Assembly: GCF_000259075.1 (NCBI RefSeq)
Contig: NZ_AJKI01000008.1
Coordinates: 1-64,000 of the forward strand
DNA from: Marinilabilia salmonicolor JCM 21150
GTDB taxonomy: Bacteria > Bacteroidota > Bacteroidia > Bacteroidales > Marinilabiliaceae
Length of the DNA: 64,000 bases
Reading direction: 5' to 3'
Shown piece after piece: positions 1 to 8,734 of the stretch. How positions within the stretch are numbered: the stretch's first letter is position 1; every line of letters begins with the position of its first letter. A model generated the notes under the pieces. The model searched no databases. It saw only the letters and a program-made list of their open reading frames with translations, and was not told where the DNA came from. The position numbers and the translations under genes are program-made.

Positions 1-195
1 GTAAGCATTCATTGAGGTAGATTGCATCAGAGTAAAATGGGACTGGTGTCACCACGTGAATCCGGAATCGAAGCCATTTAATAGCAAGGCAGTCTGACAA
101 ATAAAGCAAAACTTTGTTCTATACGGATATAAAAAATAAAACTTTTAGTTGTCCTGTTTCGTAGATGAAAAAGCCTGAAACTAAATTATACTTTT

Positions 196-1980
196 TTGCT
201 TCGATTTTTTGTTATATCTGTCTCTTTGTGGTTATTCACTCCTGTTTGGCCGGGGTGTAAAGCACAGGCAATTGATTTGAGTAAGGACGAAAATCCGGAT
301 TCCAGCACATTGTCATATCCTGAGTGGCAGGATTCGGTAATTCATGTCATTGGTGACCACAATTATGCTCCATATGAGTTTTTGAATGAAAATGGGGAGC
401 CGGACGGATTTACAGTGAACATCATCAAAGCGGTGGCTGAGGTTATGAAACTCAATGTGGAGATTGAGTTGATACCCTGGAGTGAGGTGAGAACCTCTGT
501 TGATAAGGCAGATTTTGATGTGGTTTCAGGCATGTACCAGACTCAGAAAAGGGATGCCAAAGCCGATTTTTCCATACCTCATTTTATAAGCTCTTATTCC
601 TTCTTTGTTCGTCACGGAACAAGGTTGAATAATGATGAGGATTTTAACGATAAAGTAGTCCTTGTTCAGGAAGGAGATTTGGGACATGATTACATGGTCG
701 AAAAGTATCCTCAAGCCCGACTGATTACATTTACCGATTTTGGAGATTTGTTTATAGCGCTTTCCGAGGGGATTGGTGATTGTGCTTTTCATTCAAGGCT
801 TCAGGGATTGAGGTTTCTAAAAGACAATGGTATTGATAATGTGGTGGATGTTGGAAAGGCGGCCATTCAGCAAAAATACTGTATGGCTGTGGCTGAAGGA
901 AACACTCAGTTACTGGCTGTTTTAAACGAAGGACTTAGCATTATCAAAACCAATGGAACTTATGATGCCATCTATCAGGAATGGTTCGGAGTGTATGAAA
1001 ACACCTCCTTTTCCTGGAGGAGAGTAATGGTGATTGTGCTTTGGATTATTGTCCCCCTGGTTTTACTTGTTTTGATTTTTATCTTTTGGTCATGGTCTTT
1101 GAAAAAACAAGTTCGAAGGAGTACATCTGACCTGCAGGAAGAACTACAACGCAGGCAGACGGTACAGCATGAGTTGGAACTGTCACAAAGCAAGCTTGAG
1201 AATCAAAATATTCAACTTCAGCAGCACAATCTCAGGATTGCCACGATGAATGATGAATTAAAGGTCGCAAAACTTCATGCCGAAAAAAATGACAATCTTA
1301 AAACCGCTTTCCTGGCAAATATGAGTCATGAAATACGGACGCCAATGAATTCAATTATAGGTTTTTGTGAATTGCTTGAAATTGAGGCTGAAGAGCCAAA
1401 TGTTCAAAAATATACCAGCATTATCTCTAATAGTGCTCAGCGATTGATGCGTTTGCTGGATGATATTATTGATATTTCAAAGATTGAAAGTGGGGTTATT
1501 GGTTTTTCTTTTTCCAATGTTCGTTTGAAGTTTTTAATTTCGGAACTGACCGATCAGTATCGGTATATAGCAGAAAATAAAGGTGTTAAGTTTGTCCTGG
1601 CAACCGATGAGGCTTGTAAGAATCTTGTTGTAAATACCGATGCCAGTCGTTTGGTTCAGGTTCTAAACAATTTTCTGAGTAATGCCATAAAACACACTGA
1701 AACAGGCTCAATAACACTGGGATGCCGCATGGAAAAGAACCATCTCAGGTTTTGGGTTGCCGATACCGGAAGGGGGATTCCCCGGGAGGATTTACCGCAT
1801 GTTTTTGAGCGCTTTTATCAGGCTGGTAACCATCATGCAGGCGGAACCGGTCTGGGACTGGCGATTGCCCGCAGTATTGTTGAATATCTGGGAGGTGAGA
1901 TAGAAGTGGAAAGTCAGGAAGGCAAAGGCAGCCGGTTTGGTTTTACTCATCCGCTTGATTTGAATCCCAAAATTCTTTAG
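196..1980 (+). CDS. Sensor histidine kinase with periplasmic SBP_bac_3 domain
   Basis: Membrane sensor kinase with a solute-binding-type sensory domain. Residues 1-25 form a hydrophobic export signal. About 48-268 resemble an extracellular SBP family 3 domain (APYEF and NGEPDGF near the start). A single membrane span lies at about 277-298, followed by a coiled coil to about 365. The HisKA motif NMSHEIRTPMN has the phospho-acceptor at H378. The ATPase domain has an N box (NNFLSNAIKH), G1 (DTGRGIP), F (FERFYQ) and G2 (GGTGLGLAI), so it looks catalytically complete. There is no receiver or output domain and no adjacent response regulator, so the partner is unknown. The start used here is TTG. 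An ATG at 165 in another frame encodes a positively charged, signal-like N-terminus that would join this frame with a one-base shift in a T run, so the true 5' end is uncertain. Confidence 0.85.
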   Translation: MLRFFVISVSLWLFTPVWPGCKAQAIDLSKDENPDSSTLSYPEWQDSVIHVIGDHNYAPYEFLNENGEPDGFTVNIIKAVAEVMKLNVEIELIPWSEVRTSVDKADFDVVSGMYQTQKRDAKADFSIPHFISSYSFFVRHGTRLNNDEDFNDKVVLVQEGDLGHDYMVEKYPQARLITFTDFGDLFIALSEGIGDCAFHSRLQGLRFLKDNGIDNVVDVGKAAIQQKYCMAVAEGNTQLLAVLNEGLSIIKTNGTYDAIYQEWFGVYENTSFSWRRVMVIVLWIIVPLVLLVLIFIFWSWSLKKQVRRSTSDLQEELQRRQTVQHELELSQSKLENQNIQLQQHNLRIATMNDELKVAKLHAEKNDNLKTAFLANMSHEIRTPMNSIIGFCELLEIEAEEPNVQKYTSIISNSAQRLMRLLDDIIDISKIESGVIGFSFSNVRLKFLISELTDQYRYIAENKGVKFVLATDEACKNLVVNTDASRLVQVLNNFLSNAIKHTETGSITLGCRMEKNHLRFWVADTGRGIPREDLPHVFERFYQAGNHHAGGTGLGLAIARSIVEYLGGEIEVESQEGKGSRFGFTHPLDLNPKIL

Positions 1981-2063
1981 CCTGTTCTTATTTTCGGTTT
2001 TCTCGGAGATCTTAATTAATAATTGCTGATCAATACAGGTTACGGATAAATATTTCTGCTTGA

Positions 2064-2315
2064 TTACTTTCTTTTGCGACCAAAAAAGTACTCTTTAATT
2101 CTGTTTTTTAGCTCCATCAACATAGGTTGGGCCCATTCTGTCACCAAGGATGGAACCAGTCGAACGGGGTGCAAATAGTACCCAATTTCAAGTAATCTTA
2201 TTTCCAGCTGCTTCTCTGTGTATTTGGCTTTATAGGCCAGATGCGTTTTTTGAGCTACGAGGTCACGGTAACTTTTTATGTGTCTGTAGTCGTTATTTTC
2301 TTTCTGTTTTTTCAT
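2064..2315 (-). CDS. Small hypothetical protein (83 aa), charged
   Basis: I do not recognise this family. The likely start is the internal ATG at 2315 (protein begins MKKQKENNDYRHIKSYRDL), because the 20 residues upstream of it look untranslated. It is rich in Lys/Glu/Tyr, has no signal peptide or membrane span, and ends in a basic tail (FFGRKRK). It lies downstream of the holin-like gene on the same strand with a 175-base gap. It resembles small accessory proteins that sit with YtxH/holin-X genes in Bacteroidota, but no function can be given. Confidence 0.55.
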   Translation of the reverse strand: MKKQKENNDYRHIKSYRDLVAQKTHLAYKAKYTEKQLEIRLLEIGYYLHPVRLVPSLVTEWAQPMLMELKNRIKEYFFGRKRK

Positions 2316-2490
2316 AATTGAGAAGATTCGTGTCTTTGGTTTTATGTGTAACAGACAATTTTTTATGAATCCCAACCGAGCCTTTTGTGGGAAGATATCC
2401 TTTTATTGCTTGATCGGGTGATTCCTTTTTACAACATTTTTTTACGTTAAAAAAAAAGAGATAGTGGACCTCAAACAATTCATGTTGGTA

Positions 2491-2862
2491 TTAATATTTG
2501 GAGTCGTCATCCTCGAACTTAGGAAACATCAATTCAATAAATCGATGAACAACGTGACGCTCGATAAGCTGTTTTCTCAGCAGCCAGAAAATAAGGGCCG
2601 CTAATAAGAATACTCCTCCCATTATGGCAAATCCCAGAGCATAAGAATCTAACCAGGTTCCAAGCAATAAGGCCGCTGCCAGAGAAAAAAACATGAAAAC
2701 AAAGAAAAACAGGTAGAGCAAAACTGTTTTCGTCATGAAACTTGAAAAAAAACGGGATAATTCCCCTGCAATATGCAGTTTTACCAGATCCACACGAATT
2801 TGTAAATATTCCTCAAGCTCCTTTTTTAGTTCATCAATTTCGCTCGTTATACTTTCCTTCAT
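2491..2862 (-). CDS. Phage holin-X family (DUF1469-like) membrane protein
   Basis: Small inner-membrane protein of 123 residues. Residues 1-40 are amphipathic and charged (DELKKELEEYLQIRVDLVKL). Two hydrophobic spans follow at about 46-70 and 76-96, and the tail is acidic (FEDDDSKY). This is the layout of the Actinobacterial holin-X / YqjE-like family. Despite the name these are usually chromosomal envelope or stress proteins, not lysis proteins, and nothing phage-like surrounds it. The neighbours are a YtxH-like gene upstream, separated by a bidirectional terminator, and a small unknown gene downstream. Confidence 0.75.
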   Translation of the reverse strand: MKESITSEIDELKKELEEYLQIRVDLVKLHIAGELSRFFSSFMTKTVLLYLFFFVFMFFSLAAALLLGTWLDSYALGFAIMGGVFLLAALIFWLLRKQLIERHVVHRFIELMFPKFEDDDSKY

Positions 2863-3047
2863 CAGTATGAATTTTATCTAAGTTATTGGTCGGATGAAGC
2901 GCACATAAAAGCACTTACCGGTGTTCTTGTTGTGGCAAACTTCACCATGCCGCCTCATCAGTATTTAGTTTGTTTATTTGGAGTAAAGGAAACAATTTTC
3001 TCCTTAATGATGATTGCCAGATGCAATGTGCGAATTTTTCCTAAAAT

Positions 3048-3079
3048 AAAAAAGTTGCTCCGTTAAGAACAACTTTTTT
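3048..3079. terminator. Bidirectional intrinsic terminator
   Basis: AAAAAAGTTG pairs with CAACTTTTTT across a 12-base loop, giving a T tract on either strand. It lies 19 bases after the stop of the minus-strand YtxH gene and so separates that gene from the holin-like gene. Confidence 0.75.
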
Positions 3080-3097
3080 GAAGTCTTTTCTTTTTAA

Positions 3098-3376
3098 TTA
3101 TTTGGCTTTTTCAGGAGCTTTCCTGTATTCTTCCATTAGTTTTTCAATTCGGTTTTCCAGATCCTGAACTCTCTTACGGGCATCCTCTTTCATTTCAGTA
3201 CCTTTTTCTTTAAGTTTATCCCGCATTTTATCCAGTTCTTCTTCCAATTCGTCAATTTTTATTTTTATCTGACGTCTTGTGTCCTCACCTGTTTGTGGTG
3301 CATATAAAAGTGCAAGGGCAGCTCCGGCTGCGGCTCCCAGTATAAGTCCTCCTAAAAATAATCCGGTATTCTTCAT
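3098..3376 (-). CDS. YtxH domain-containing protein
   Basis: Small membrane-anchored protein of 92 residues. Residues 4-27 are a Gly/Ala-rich hydrophobic segment ending in LLYAPQTGEDTR, the hallmark of YtxH proteins. The rest is a long charged coiled coil (about 35-88) rich in Lys/Glu. Family members are general-stress or envelope proteins of unknown mechanism. It is transcribed alone and ends at the hairpin at 3048-3079. It faces away from relA; the 340-base region between them holds promoters for both genes but nothing else that I can identify. Confidence 0.85.
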   Translation of the reverse strand: MKNTGLFLGGLILGAAAGAALALLYAPQTGEDTRRQIKIKIDELEEELDKMRDKLKEKGTEMKEDARKRVQDLENRIEKLMEEYRKAPEKAK

Positions 3377-3720
3377 AATTTATTGGTTTTTACAATTTAA
3401 CATTCAATTAATTTAAATATAGAGTTTTTTTTTGAGAATGTCAAATATGAAAGTGCAATCAGTTAATAGGATAACCCATAAAAAAGAGGATTGTTTTTTA
3501 AAAGTCCGCATTTTTAATTATTAGGTTATAATTCCGCTTTGATGCATTCCGTTTTCCTTCATAAAAAGCGGATGGTATTTGAAGAATAGACCAGGGATTT
3601 GCCCTTTGATGATGGTTTATATTTTGCTGTCGTTTTGGAGCCGTACGACCAGGTTTAACATTATTTTTGTCCCGGTCATCCATCGATTGTTTTATCTTTA
3701 CCATTCAAAAGTATTTTGAT

Positions 3721-5943
3721 ATGCCCAATCTGAATAAACCGATATCACCGCAGGAGAGGAAGGATATATTACAGAGTTATAAATCCTTATTGGAAGCATC
3801 TGAAGCTATTATTCAACCTGGAGATGTAAAAATGATTCGGGAAGCTATTGCTGTTTCACTAAGAAAAGCCACCCATATCCGGCGCATTTCAGGAACTCCT
3901 GCATTGTTGCACTCTCTGGAAATCGCCCGTATTGTAGTGGAAGAGGTTGGTCTGGGCAGAACTTCCCTTATTTGCTCCCTGCTTTATGACGTTCTTCGCA
4001 ATGGTGAAATTACCATTGAGGAGATTCGGGAGCAGTTTGATGATCATGTGGTTTTGATTATGGAAGGGTTGCATAAAGTCGCTGATTTGTACAATCGGAA
4101 TACATCCATCAAAAGTGAAAATTTTCGAAAGCTGCTGCTCACCTTTGCACAGGATGTGAGGGTTATTCTGGTAATCATTGCCGACCGGTTGCGCACGATG
4201 CGTACGCTGGAACGTTACGACCGGCAGAGTCAGGAGGTTATTTCATCGGAGGTTGCCTATCTCTATGCGCCAATGGCCCACCGGCTTGGTCTTTATACCA
4301 TCAAGTCAGAAATGGAAGATCTGGTGATGAAGTTTACCAATCGTGAAATGTATAAATTCATTGCCAAAAAACTCAATGAAACCAAACGGGCCAGAGATAA
4401 ATACATAAGTGAGTTTATTGCTCCGCTAAAAAAGGAATTGAGTGATCAGGGACTGGATTTTGATATCAAGGGGAGGACCAAGACCATCAATTCCATTTTC
4501 CATAAAATGCGGAAGCAGAATGTAGAGTTTGAGCAGGTTTATGACCTTTTTGCCATCCGTATTATCATAGATACTGACATTAAAAAAGAGAAAGCAGAAT
4601 GCTGGAAGGTTTATTCTATTGTTACAGACAAGTATCAACCCAACCCCAGTCGTTTACGCGACTGGCTTTCTGTTCCCAAGAGCAATGGTTATGAGTCGTT
4701 GCATACGACGGTGCTGGGGCCGAATCACAAGTGGATTGAAGTACAGATACGTACCAAAAGAATGGACGAGATTGCCGAGAAAGGACTGGCTGCCCACTGG
4801 CGCTATAAGGGCATCAAAAGTGAAAGAGGATTGGATCAGTGGCTTACCAATGTGCGTGAGATACTTGAAAATCCGGAAGTTAATGCAGTTGATTTCATTG
4901 ATGACTTCAGGTTGAATCTTTACGAGGAGGAGGTTTTTGTTTTTACTCCGAAAGGCGATTTGCGGCGGTTACCTAAAGGTGCTACGGTGCTTGATTTTGC
5001 TTTCGATATCCACTCCGAGGTTGGGAAAAAGTGTGTGGGAGCCCGGGTCAATCAGAAAAATGTTTCCATTAAATATGAACTGAGAAATGGCGATCAGGTG
5101 GAGATCCAGACCTCCTCGAATCAGGAACCCAAACGTGACTGGTTGAGTGTGGTTAGCACTTCCAGAGCACGCACCAAGCTAAAACAGGCTCTGCGGGATA
5201 TTGAATATAAGGAGGCTGAAATAGGCCGTGAGATGCTTGCCCGTCGTCTGAAAAACTGGAAAATGGAGCTGACCGACCAATTGATTGGTCAGTTGGTGAA
5301 ACATTTTAGGTATAAGTCGGTGCACGATTTTTTCCGGGACATCGCCGAAGACAATCTGGATGCTGTTGCTGTGAAGGATTATATCCTGAAAGAGAGAGAG
5401 AAGGAGAAGGAACAGGCTGAGAACCAATTGGCCGGGCGAAGTGCTGAGAACTTTGTGACGCCGACAGATCATGAGGAGGAAGTCGGTCATGATGTCCTTT
5501 TGATTGATAAAAATCTGAGCAATGTAAACTTTCAACTTGCCAAGTGTTGCAACCCAATTTTTGGAGATGACATCTTCGGATTCGTTTCAGTCAATGGTGG
5601 TATTCGTATTCATCGTAAAAACTGCCCCAATGCACCTGATATGCGTCAAAAATACGGTTACCGCATTGTCCCAGCACGCTGGACCGGCGAAGCCGGAGGT
5701 TCTTATCTGGCTGCCCTTAGGGTTACCGGAGAGGATGATATAGGTATTGTAACCAATATTTCTCAGGTGGTTTCAAAAGATATGGGGCTTAAAATGCGCT
5801 CTATTAATGTCAATTCACACGATGGGGTGTTTGAGGGAACACTTTCGGTATTTGTGAATAACAAGCAGTTGCTTAATACTTTGATGAAGAAAATAAAGAA
5901 CATCAGAGGCGTTTTTGATGTTTCCCGGTTTGATGCTGTTTAA
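3721..5943 (+). CDS. relA: RelA/SpoT-family (p)ppGpp synthetase with degenerate hydrolase domain
   Basis: Stringent-response enzyme of 740 residues; the start is the ATG at 3721 (an upstream in-frame TTG is unlikely). The order is HD-like region (about 30-190), synthetase (about 235-360), TGS (about 395-455), a Cys-rich zinc-finger-like region (AKCCNPIFGDD) and a C-terminal ACT domain. In the HD region the expected His-Asp and Glu-Asp motifs read YD (residues 89-90) and RN, so ppGpp hydrolysis is probably lost. The synthetase motifs look intact (YDLFAIRI, RLRDWLSVPKSNGYESLHT, EVQIRT). This fits the synthetase-only RelA of Bacteroidota, with a separate bifunctional enzyme expected elsewhere. 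A TATCTTTA box at 3693-3700 is a weak -7 candidate. Confidence 0.9.
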   Translation: MPNLNKPISPQERKDILQSYKSLLEASEAIIQPGDVKMIREAIAVSLRKATHIRRISGTPALLHSLEIARIVVEEVGLGRTSLICSLLYDVLRNGEITIEEIREQFDDHVVLIMEGLHKVADLYNRNTSIKSENFRKLLLTFAQDVRVILVIIADRLRTMRTLERYDRQSQEVISSEVAYLYAPMAHRLGLYTIKSEMEDLVMKFTNREMYKFIAKKLNETKRARDKYISEFIAPLKKELSDQGLDFDIKGRTKTINSIFHKMRKQNVEFEQVYDLFAIRIIIDTDIKKEKAECWKVYSIVTDKYQPNPSRLRDWLSVPKSNGYESLHTTVLGPNHKWIEVQIRTKRMDEIAEKGLAAHWRYKGIKSERGLDQWLTNVREILENPEVNAVDFIDDFRLNLYEEEVFVFTPKGDLRRLPKGATVLDFAFDIHSEVGKKCVGARVNQKNVSIKYELRNGDQVEIQTSSNQEPKRDWLSVVSTSRARTKLKQALRDIEYKEAEIGREMLARRLKNWKMELTDQLIGQLVKHFRYKSVHDFFRDIAEDNLDAVAVKDYILKEREKEKEQAENQLAGRSAENFVTPTDHEEEVGHDVLLIDKNLSNVNFQLAKCCNPIFGDDIFGFVSVNGGIRIHRKNCPNAPDMRQKYGYRIVPARWTGEAGGSYLAALRVTGEDDIGIVTNISQVVSKDMGLKMRSINVNSHDGVFEGTLSVFVNNKQLLNTLMKKIKNIRGVFDVSRFDAV

Positions 5944-5983
5944 TTTCCTCAATAGTATTGTTTATCTCCATTGCCCGGTAAAA

Positions 5984-6100
5984 CTATTTTTTTTTAACGA
6001 GATTGCTTCGCTTTGTTCGCAACATCCTGCAAAGTCCCGTCATTGCGATCGTAGTGAAGCAATCTCATTTTTTTCCCCGGACATCAATGATAGTTTATTT
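5984..6100. repeat. Dispersed palindromic element, copy 1 (ATTGCGA...GAAGCAATCTC type)
   Basis: Non-coding. Contains GAGATTGCTTCGC at 5999-6011 and the opposing GTGAAGCAATCTC ending at 6067, with CGTCATTGCGATCG between them. This is a hairpin of the type widely dispersed in bacterial genomes. A diverged relative sharing the left edge (AAACTATTTTTTT), AGATTGCTT, a CTTGTTGCC-like segment and the right edge (CCGGACACCAATGAT-like) lies at 31098-31212. The remaining sequence between relA and the Usp gene shows no gene. Confidence 0.65.
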
Positions 6101-6166
6101 CTTTTCCTGTTGATTTTATCCTCGTTTTTTTCTAACTTAATTGAAGATAATTCAAAAATCTAAGCT

Positions 6167-7291
6167 ATGAAGGACGATAAAATTATAACACTGGCTACCC
6201 GCACATTCGGACATGCAGAGATTATTCGATCTTTACTTGAAAGTGAGGATATTGAATGCTTTCTGGAAAATGTGAACCTGATTCAGGGGGCTGTCTCTGA
6301 GGGAGTGAAAATCAGAATCCGGGAAACGGATCTTGAAAAGGCCGTACAACTCATGGAAGAGGTTGAGAAACCTGAATTGATGAAGGCTGAGGAGCGGAAA
6401 AGAGGGCGTCCCGGTCGGTCTCGTATTTTGTTACCCATTGACTTTAGTGATTATTCTTCCAAAGCTGCGGAGATGGCACTCGATTGGGCTGCACGTTTAG
6501 ACGCAGAAATTTTGGTGTTGCATGTATATTACAACCCCGTAATAAACACTCTGCCTTTTACGGAAGCTTATGTGTACGATACGAGTATGGATGAAATGCT
6601 GATTGATCTGGAGGAAAAAGCTAAAGAGGATATGAAGGGTTTTATGAGCCACATGAAGAAACGTAAAGCTGAAAAATCTTTCGACAATTTGACGGTTAAA
6701 TCAAAGCTTTTAAGCGGGGTGGCGGAGGATGAAATTATTCATTTCAGCGAGGAATATCATCCTACCGTTATTATTATGGGCACCCGGGGGAAAGATCGTA
6801 AGGCTTCTGACCTGATTGGGAGTGTGACTGCGGAAGTGATGGAAGGGGCTAAGGTACCTGTCCTTGCGGTTCCTGAAGACTTCAACTATAAAGGGATCGA
6901 CCAGATAAAGAAAGTATTGTATGCTACCAATTTTGAAGAGTCGGATTTTGTGGCATTGGACAAATTGGAGAAACTGGTTAAACCGTTGGATGTGTCCATT
7001 ACTTTTGCTCATGTTTGTGAGAAATCATCAGCCAAATGGGACAACCTGAAAATGGAAGGCTTAAAAAAATATGTTTCTGAAAAGTTTCCCAAAACTCAAA
7101 TTGATTTCGATCTGGTGAAGAATGAAGACTTTTGGGTCGGAATGGAGAGTTATGTCAGAAGAAAAGATGTGGATATTATTAGCCTGACCACGCATCGAAG
7201 GAATATTTTCTCACGAATTTTTAATCCCAGTGTTGGCAAGAGAATGTTGTTTCACTCTACTACACCATTGCTGGTTTTTCATGCCAGATAG
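6167..7291 (+). CDS. DUF2007-like domain fused to two UspA domains
   Basis: Cytoplasmic stress protein of 374 residues. Residues 5-68 resemble the DUF2007 signal-transducing domain (AEIIRSLLESEDIECFLENV). The first UspA domain (about 84-240) begins RILLPIDFSDYS and has a complete ATP-binding motif G-2x-G-9x-G-S (GTRGKDRKASDLIGS). The second UspA domain (about 247-374) begins KKVLYATNFEES but lacks the glycine motif, so it probably does not bind ATP in the usual way. Tandem Usp proteins are common; the DUF2007 fusion is less so. It is transcribed alone and ends at the hairpin at 7388-7431. Confidence 0.85.
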   Translation: MKDDKIITLATRTFGHAEIIRSLLESEDIECFLENVNLIQGAVSEGVKIRIRETDLEKAVQLMEEVEKPELMKAEERKRGRPGRSRILLPIDFSDYSSKAAEMALDWAARLDAEILVLHVYYNPVINTLPFTEAYVYDTSMDEMLIDLEEKAKEDMKGFMSHMKKRKAEKSFDNLTVKSKLLSGVAEDEIIHFSEEYHPTVIIMGTRGKDRKASDLIGSVTAEVMEGAKVPVLAVPEDFNYKGIDQIKKVLYATNFEESDFVALDKLEKLVKPLDVSITFAHVCEKSSAKWDNLKMEGLKKYVSEKFPKTQIDFDLVKNEDFWVGMESYVRRKDVDIISLTTHRRNIFSRIFNPSVGKRMLFHSTTPLLVFHAR

Positions 7292-7387
7292 TCCGAAATA
7301 GGCCTGCTTAATTTATGAATTGTTGTTTTTCTCAGATAGTTGGGCATCGGAATAAATAGTTTGTGAATAAAGTTGGTTAGAAATGAT

Positions 7388-7431
7388 AAAGCCTGTTTTG
7401 TATGTTTTTTGCCTGCAATACAGGCTTTTTT
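7388..7431 (+). terminator. Intrinsic terminator after the Usp gene
   Basis: AAAGCCTGT (7388-7396) pairs with ACAGGCTTT (7420-7428) and is followed by more T residues. The following 200 bases up to the threonine aldolase start hold only a weak promoter-like TACATTCG box. Confidence 0.8.
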
Positions 7432-7630
7432 GTGTCAAATATCTTCCGGGTGTGAAACAAGTATGACAAGGTTTGTTACAAAAGAACCTCTATAAAACCT
7501 GATCATGGGAGTTTCATCCGATCTTAATGAATGAATTTTATATGGATGAAAGTGGTCATTTTCGAAAAAGTAAAAAAGCATTACATTCGCATGACCTCCC
7601 GCCCGGTAAAAACTTATAAACAATACACAA

Positions 7631-8662
7631 ATGAAGGGATTTGCAAGTGATAATAATTCAGGGGTTCATCCTGATGTAATGAATGCAATTATTGAAGTAA
7701 ATATTGAGCATGCGGTCGGATACGGAGGTGATGAGGTTACATCCCGTGCGGAGGTACTTTTTCAGAAGGTTTTTGGTGAGCAGGCTAGGGTGTTCTTTGT
7801 TTACAATGGTACAGGAGCCAATGTCATTGCGCTTCAGACGATGACACGGCCATTTAACGCAGTGATTGCTGCGGATACAGCTCACATAAATGTGGACGAG
7901 TGCGGAGCTCCTGAAAAGCATACCGGGTGCAAAATGCTGACCATTAAAACACCGGATGGTAAGCTCACGCCGGAATTGATCACGCAACATTTACATGGTT
8001 TTGGTTTTGAGCATCACTCTCAGCCTGGAGTGGTATCCGTTACTCAATCCACCGAAATGGGGACTTTATATACCATTGAGGAGTTGCAACGATTGTCTGA
8101 TTTTGTGCATTCCAAAGGACTGTTTCTTTACATGGATGGAGCTCGGATTTCAAATGCTGCTGCCGCGCTTGGGTGCGAATTCAGGGACATGACTACAAAT
8201 GTGGGGGTAGATGTACTTTCTTTCGGGGGTACCAAAAACGGACTGATGTTTGGTGAGGCAGTGGTTTTTCTAAATCCTGTTTTTGTGGAACACGCAAAAT
8301 ACATTCGTAAACAAACGACTCAACTTCATTCCAAAATGCGGTTTATTGCTGCCCAGTTTGAGGCTTTTATGACTGAGGAGTTGTGGCGAAAAAATGCAGA
8401 GCATGCCAATTCTATGGCTGCGCTTTTGGCTCGTGAACTGGAGTCGGTAAAGGAGATTCAATTAACCCAAAAACCTCAGGCCAACGGAGTATTTGCCATC
8501 GTTCCGCCACATATTATTGAACCTTTGCAGCAAAAGTATTTTTTCTATATGTGGGATGAATCCAGAAATGAAGTGCGCTGGATGACCTCTTTTGATACCA
8601 CAGAGGAGGAGATTAAAGGATTTGTGACTGAAATAAAGCTGTTGGTAGAGAATAGGGAATAG
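7631..8662 (+). CDS. ltaE: Low-specificity L-threonine aldolase (PLP-dependent)
   Basis: Fold-type I PLP enzyme of 343 residues, predicted to cleave L-threonine/allo-threonine to glycine and acetaldehyde. It starts near SDNNSGVHPDVM, typical of the family. The PLP ring-nitrogen aspartate is D169 in YMDGARI, and the Schiff-base lysine is K202 in SFGGTKNG. The length is normal for the family. The rhomboid gene follows after 72 bases that contain a small repeat, so co-transcription is possible but not clear. A related beta-eliminating lyase is the main alternative. Confidence 0.88.
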   Translation: MKGFASDNNSGVHPDVMNAIIEVNIEHAVGYGGDEVTSRAEVLFQKVFGEQARVFFVYNGTGANVIALQTMTRPFNAVIAADTAHINVDECGAPEKHTGCKMLTIKTPDGKLTPELITQHLHGFGFEHHSQPGVVSVTQSTEMGTLYTIEELQRLSDFVHSKGLFLYMDGARISNAAAALGCEFRDMTTNVGVDVLSFGGTKNGLMFGEAVVFLNPVFVEHAKYIRKQTTQLHSKMRFIAAQFEAFMTEELWRKNAEHANSMAALLARELESVKEIQLTQKPQANGVFAIVPPHIIEPLQQKYFFYMWDESRNEVRWMTSFDTTEEEIKGFVTEIKLLVENRE

Positions 8663-8680
8663 TCAGTAGGACTAAACTAA

Positions 8681-8723
8681 GAGCTGACAGCCACGAGCTA
8701 TCAGCTAAGAGCTAACAGCCAAC
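8681..8723. repeat. Short GAGCTAACAGCC-type repeat
   Basis: Imperfect direct copies of an AGAGCTgACAGCCa / AGAGCTaACAGCCa unit with AGCTATCAGCTA between them, filling most of the gap between the threonine aldolase and rhomboid genes. The unit is non-coding. A similar TAGCTAACAGCC stretch occurs near 37500. Confidence 0.5.
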
Positions 8724-8734
8724 AACCAAATGTA

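Noticed and set aside
2491-2862. Phage remnant, because of the holin-like gene
   Set aside because: No lysin, capsid, tail or integrase genes are near; this family is usually a chromosomal envelope protein.
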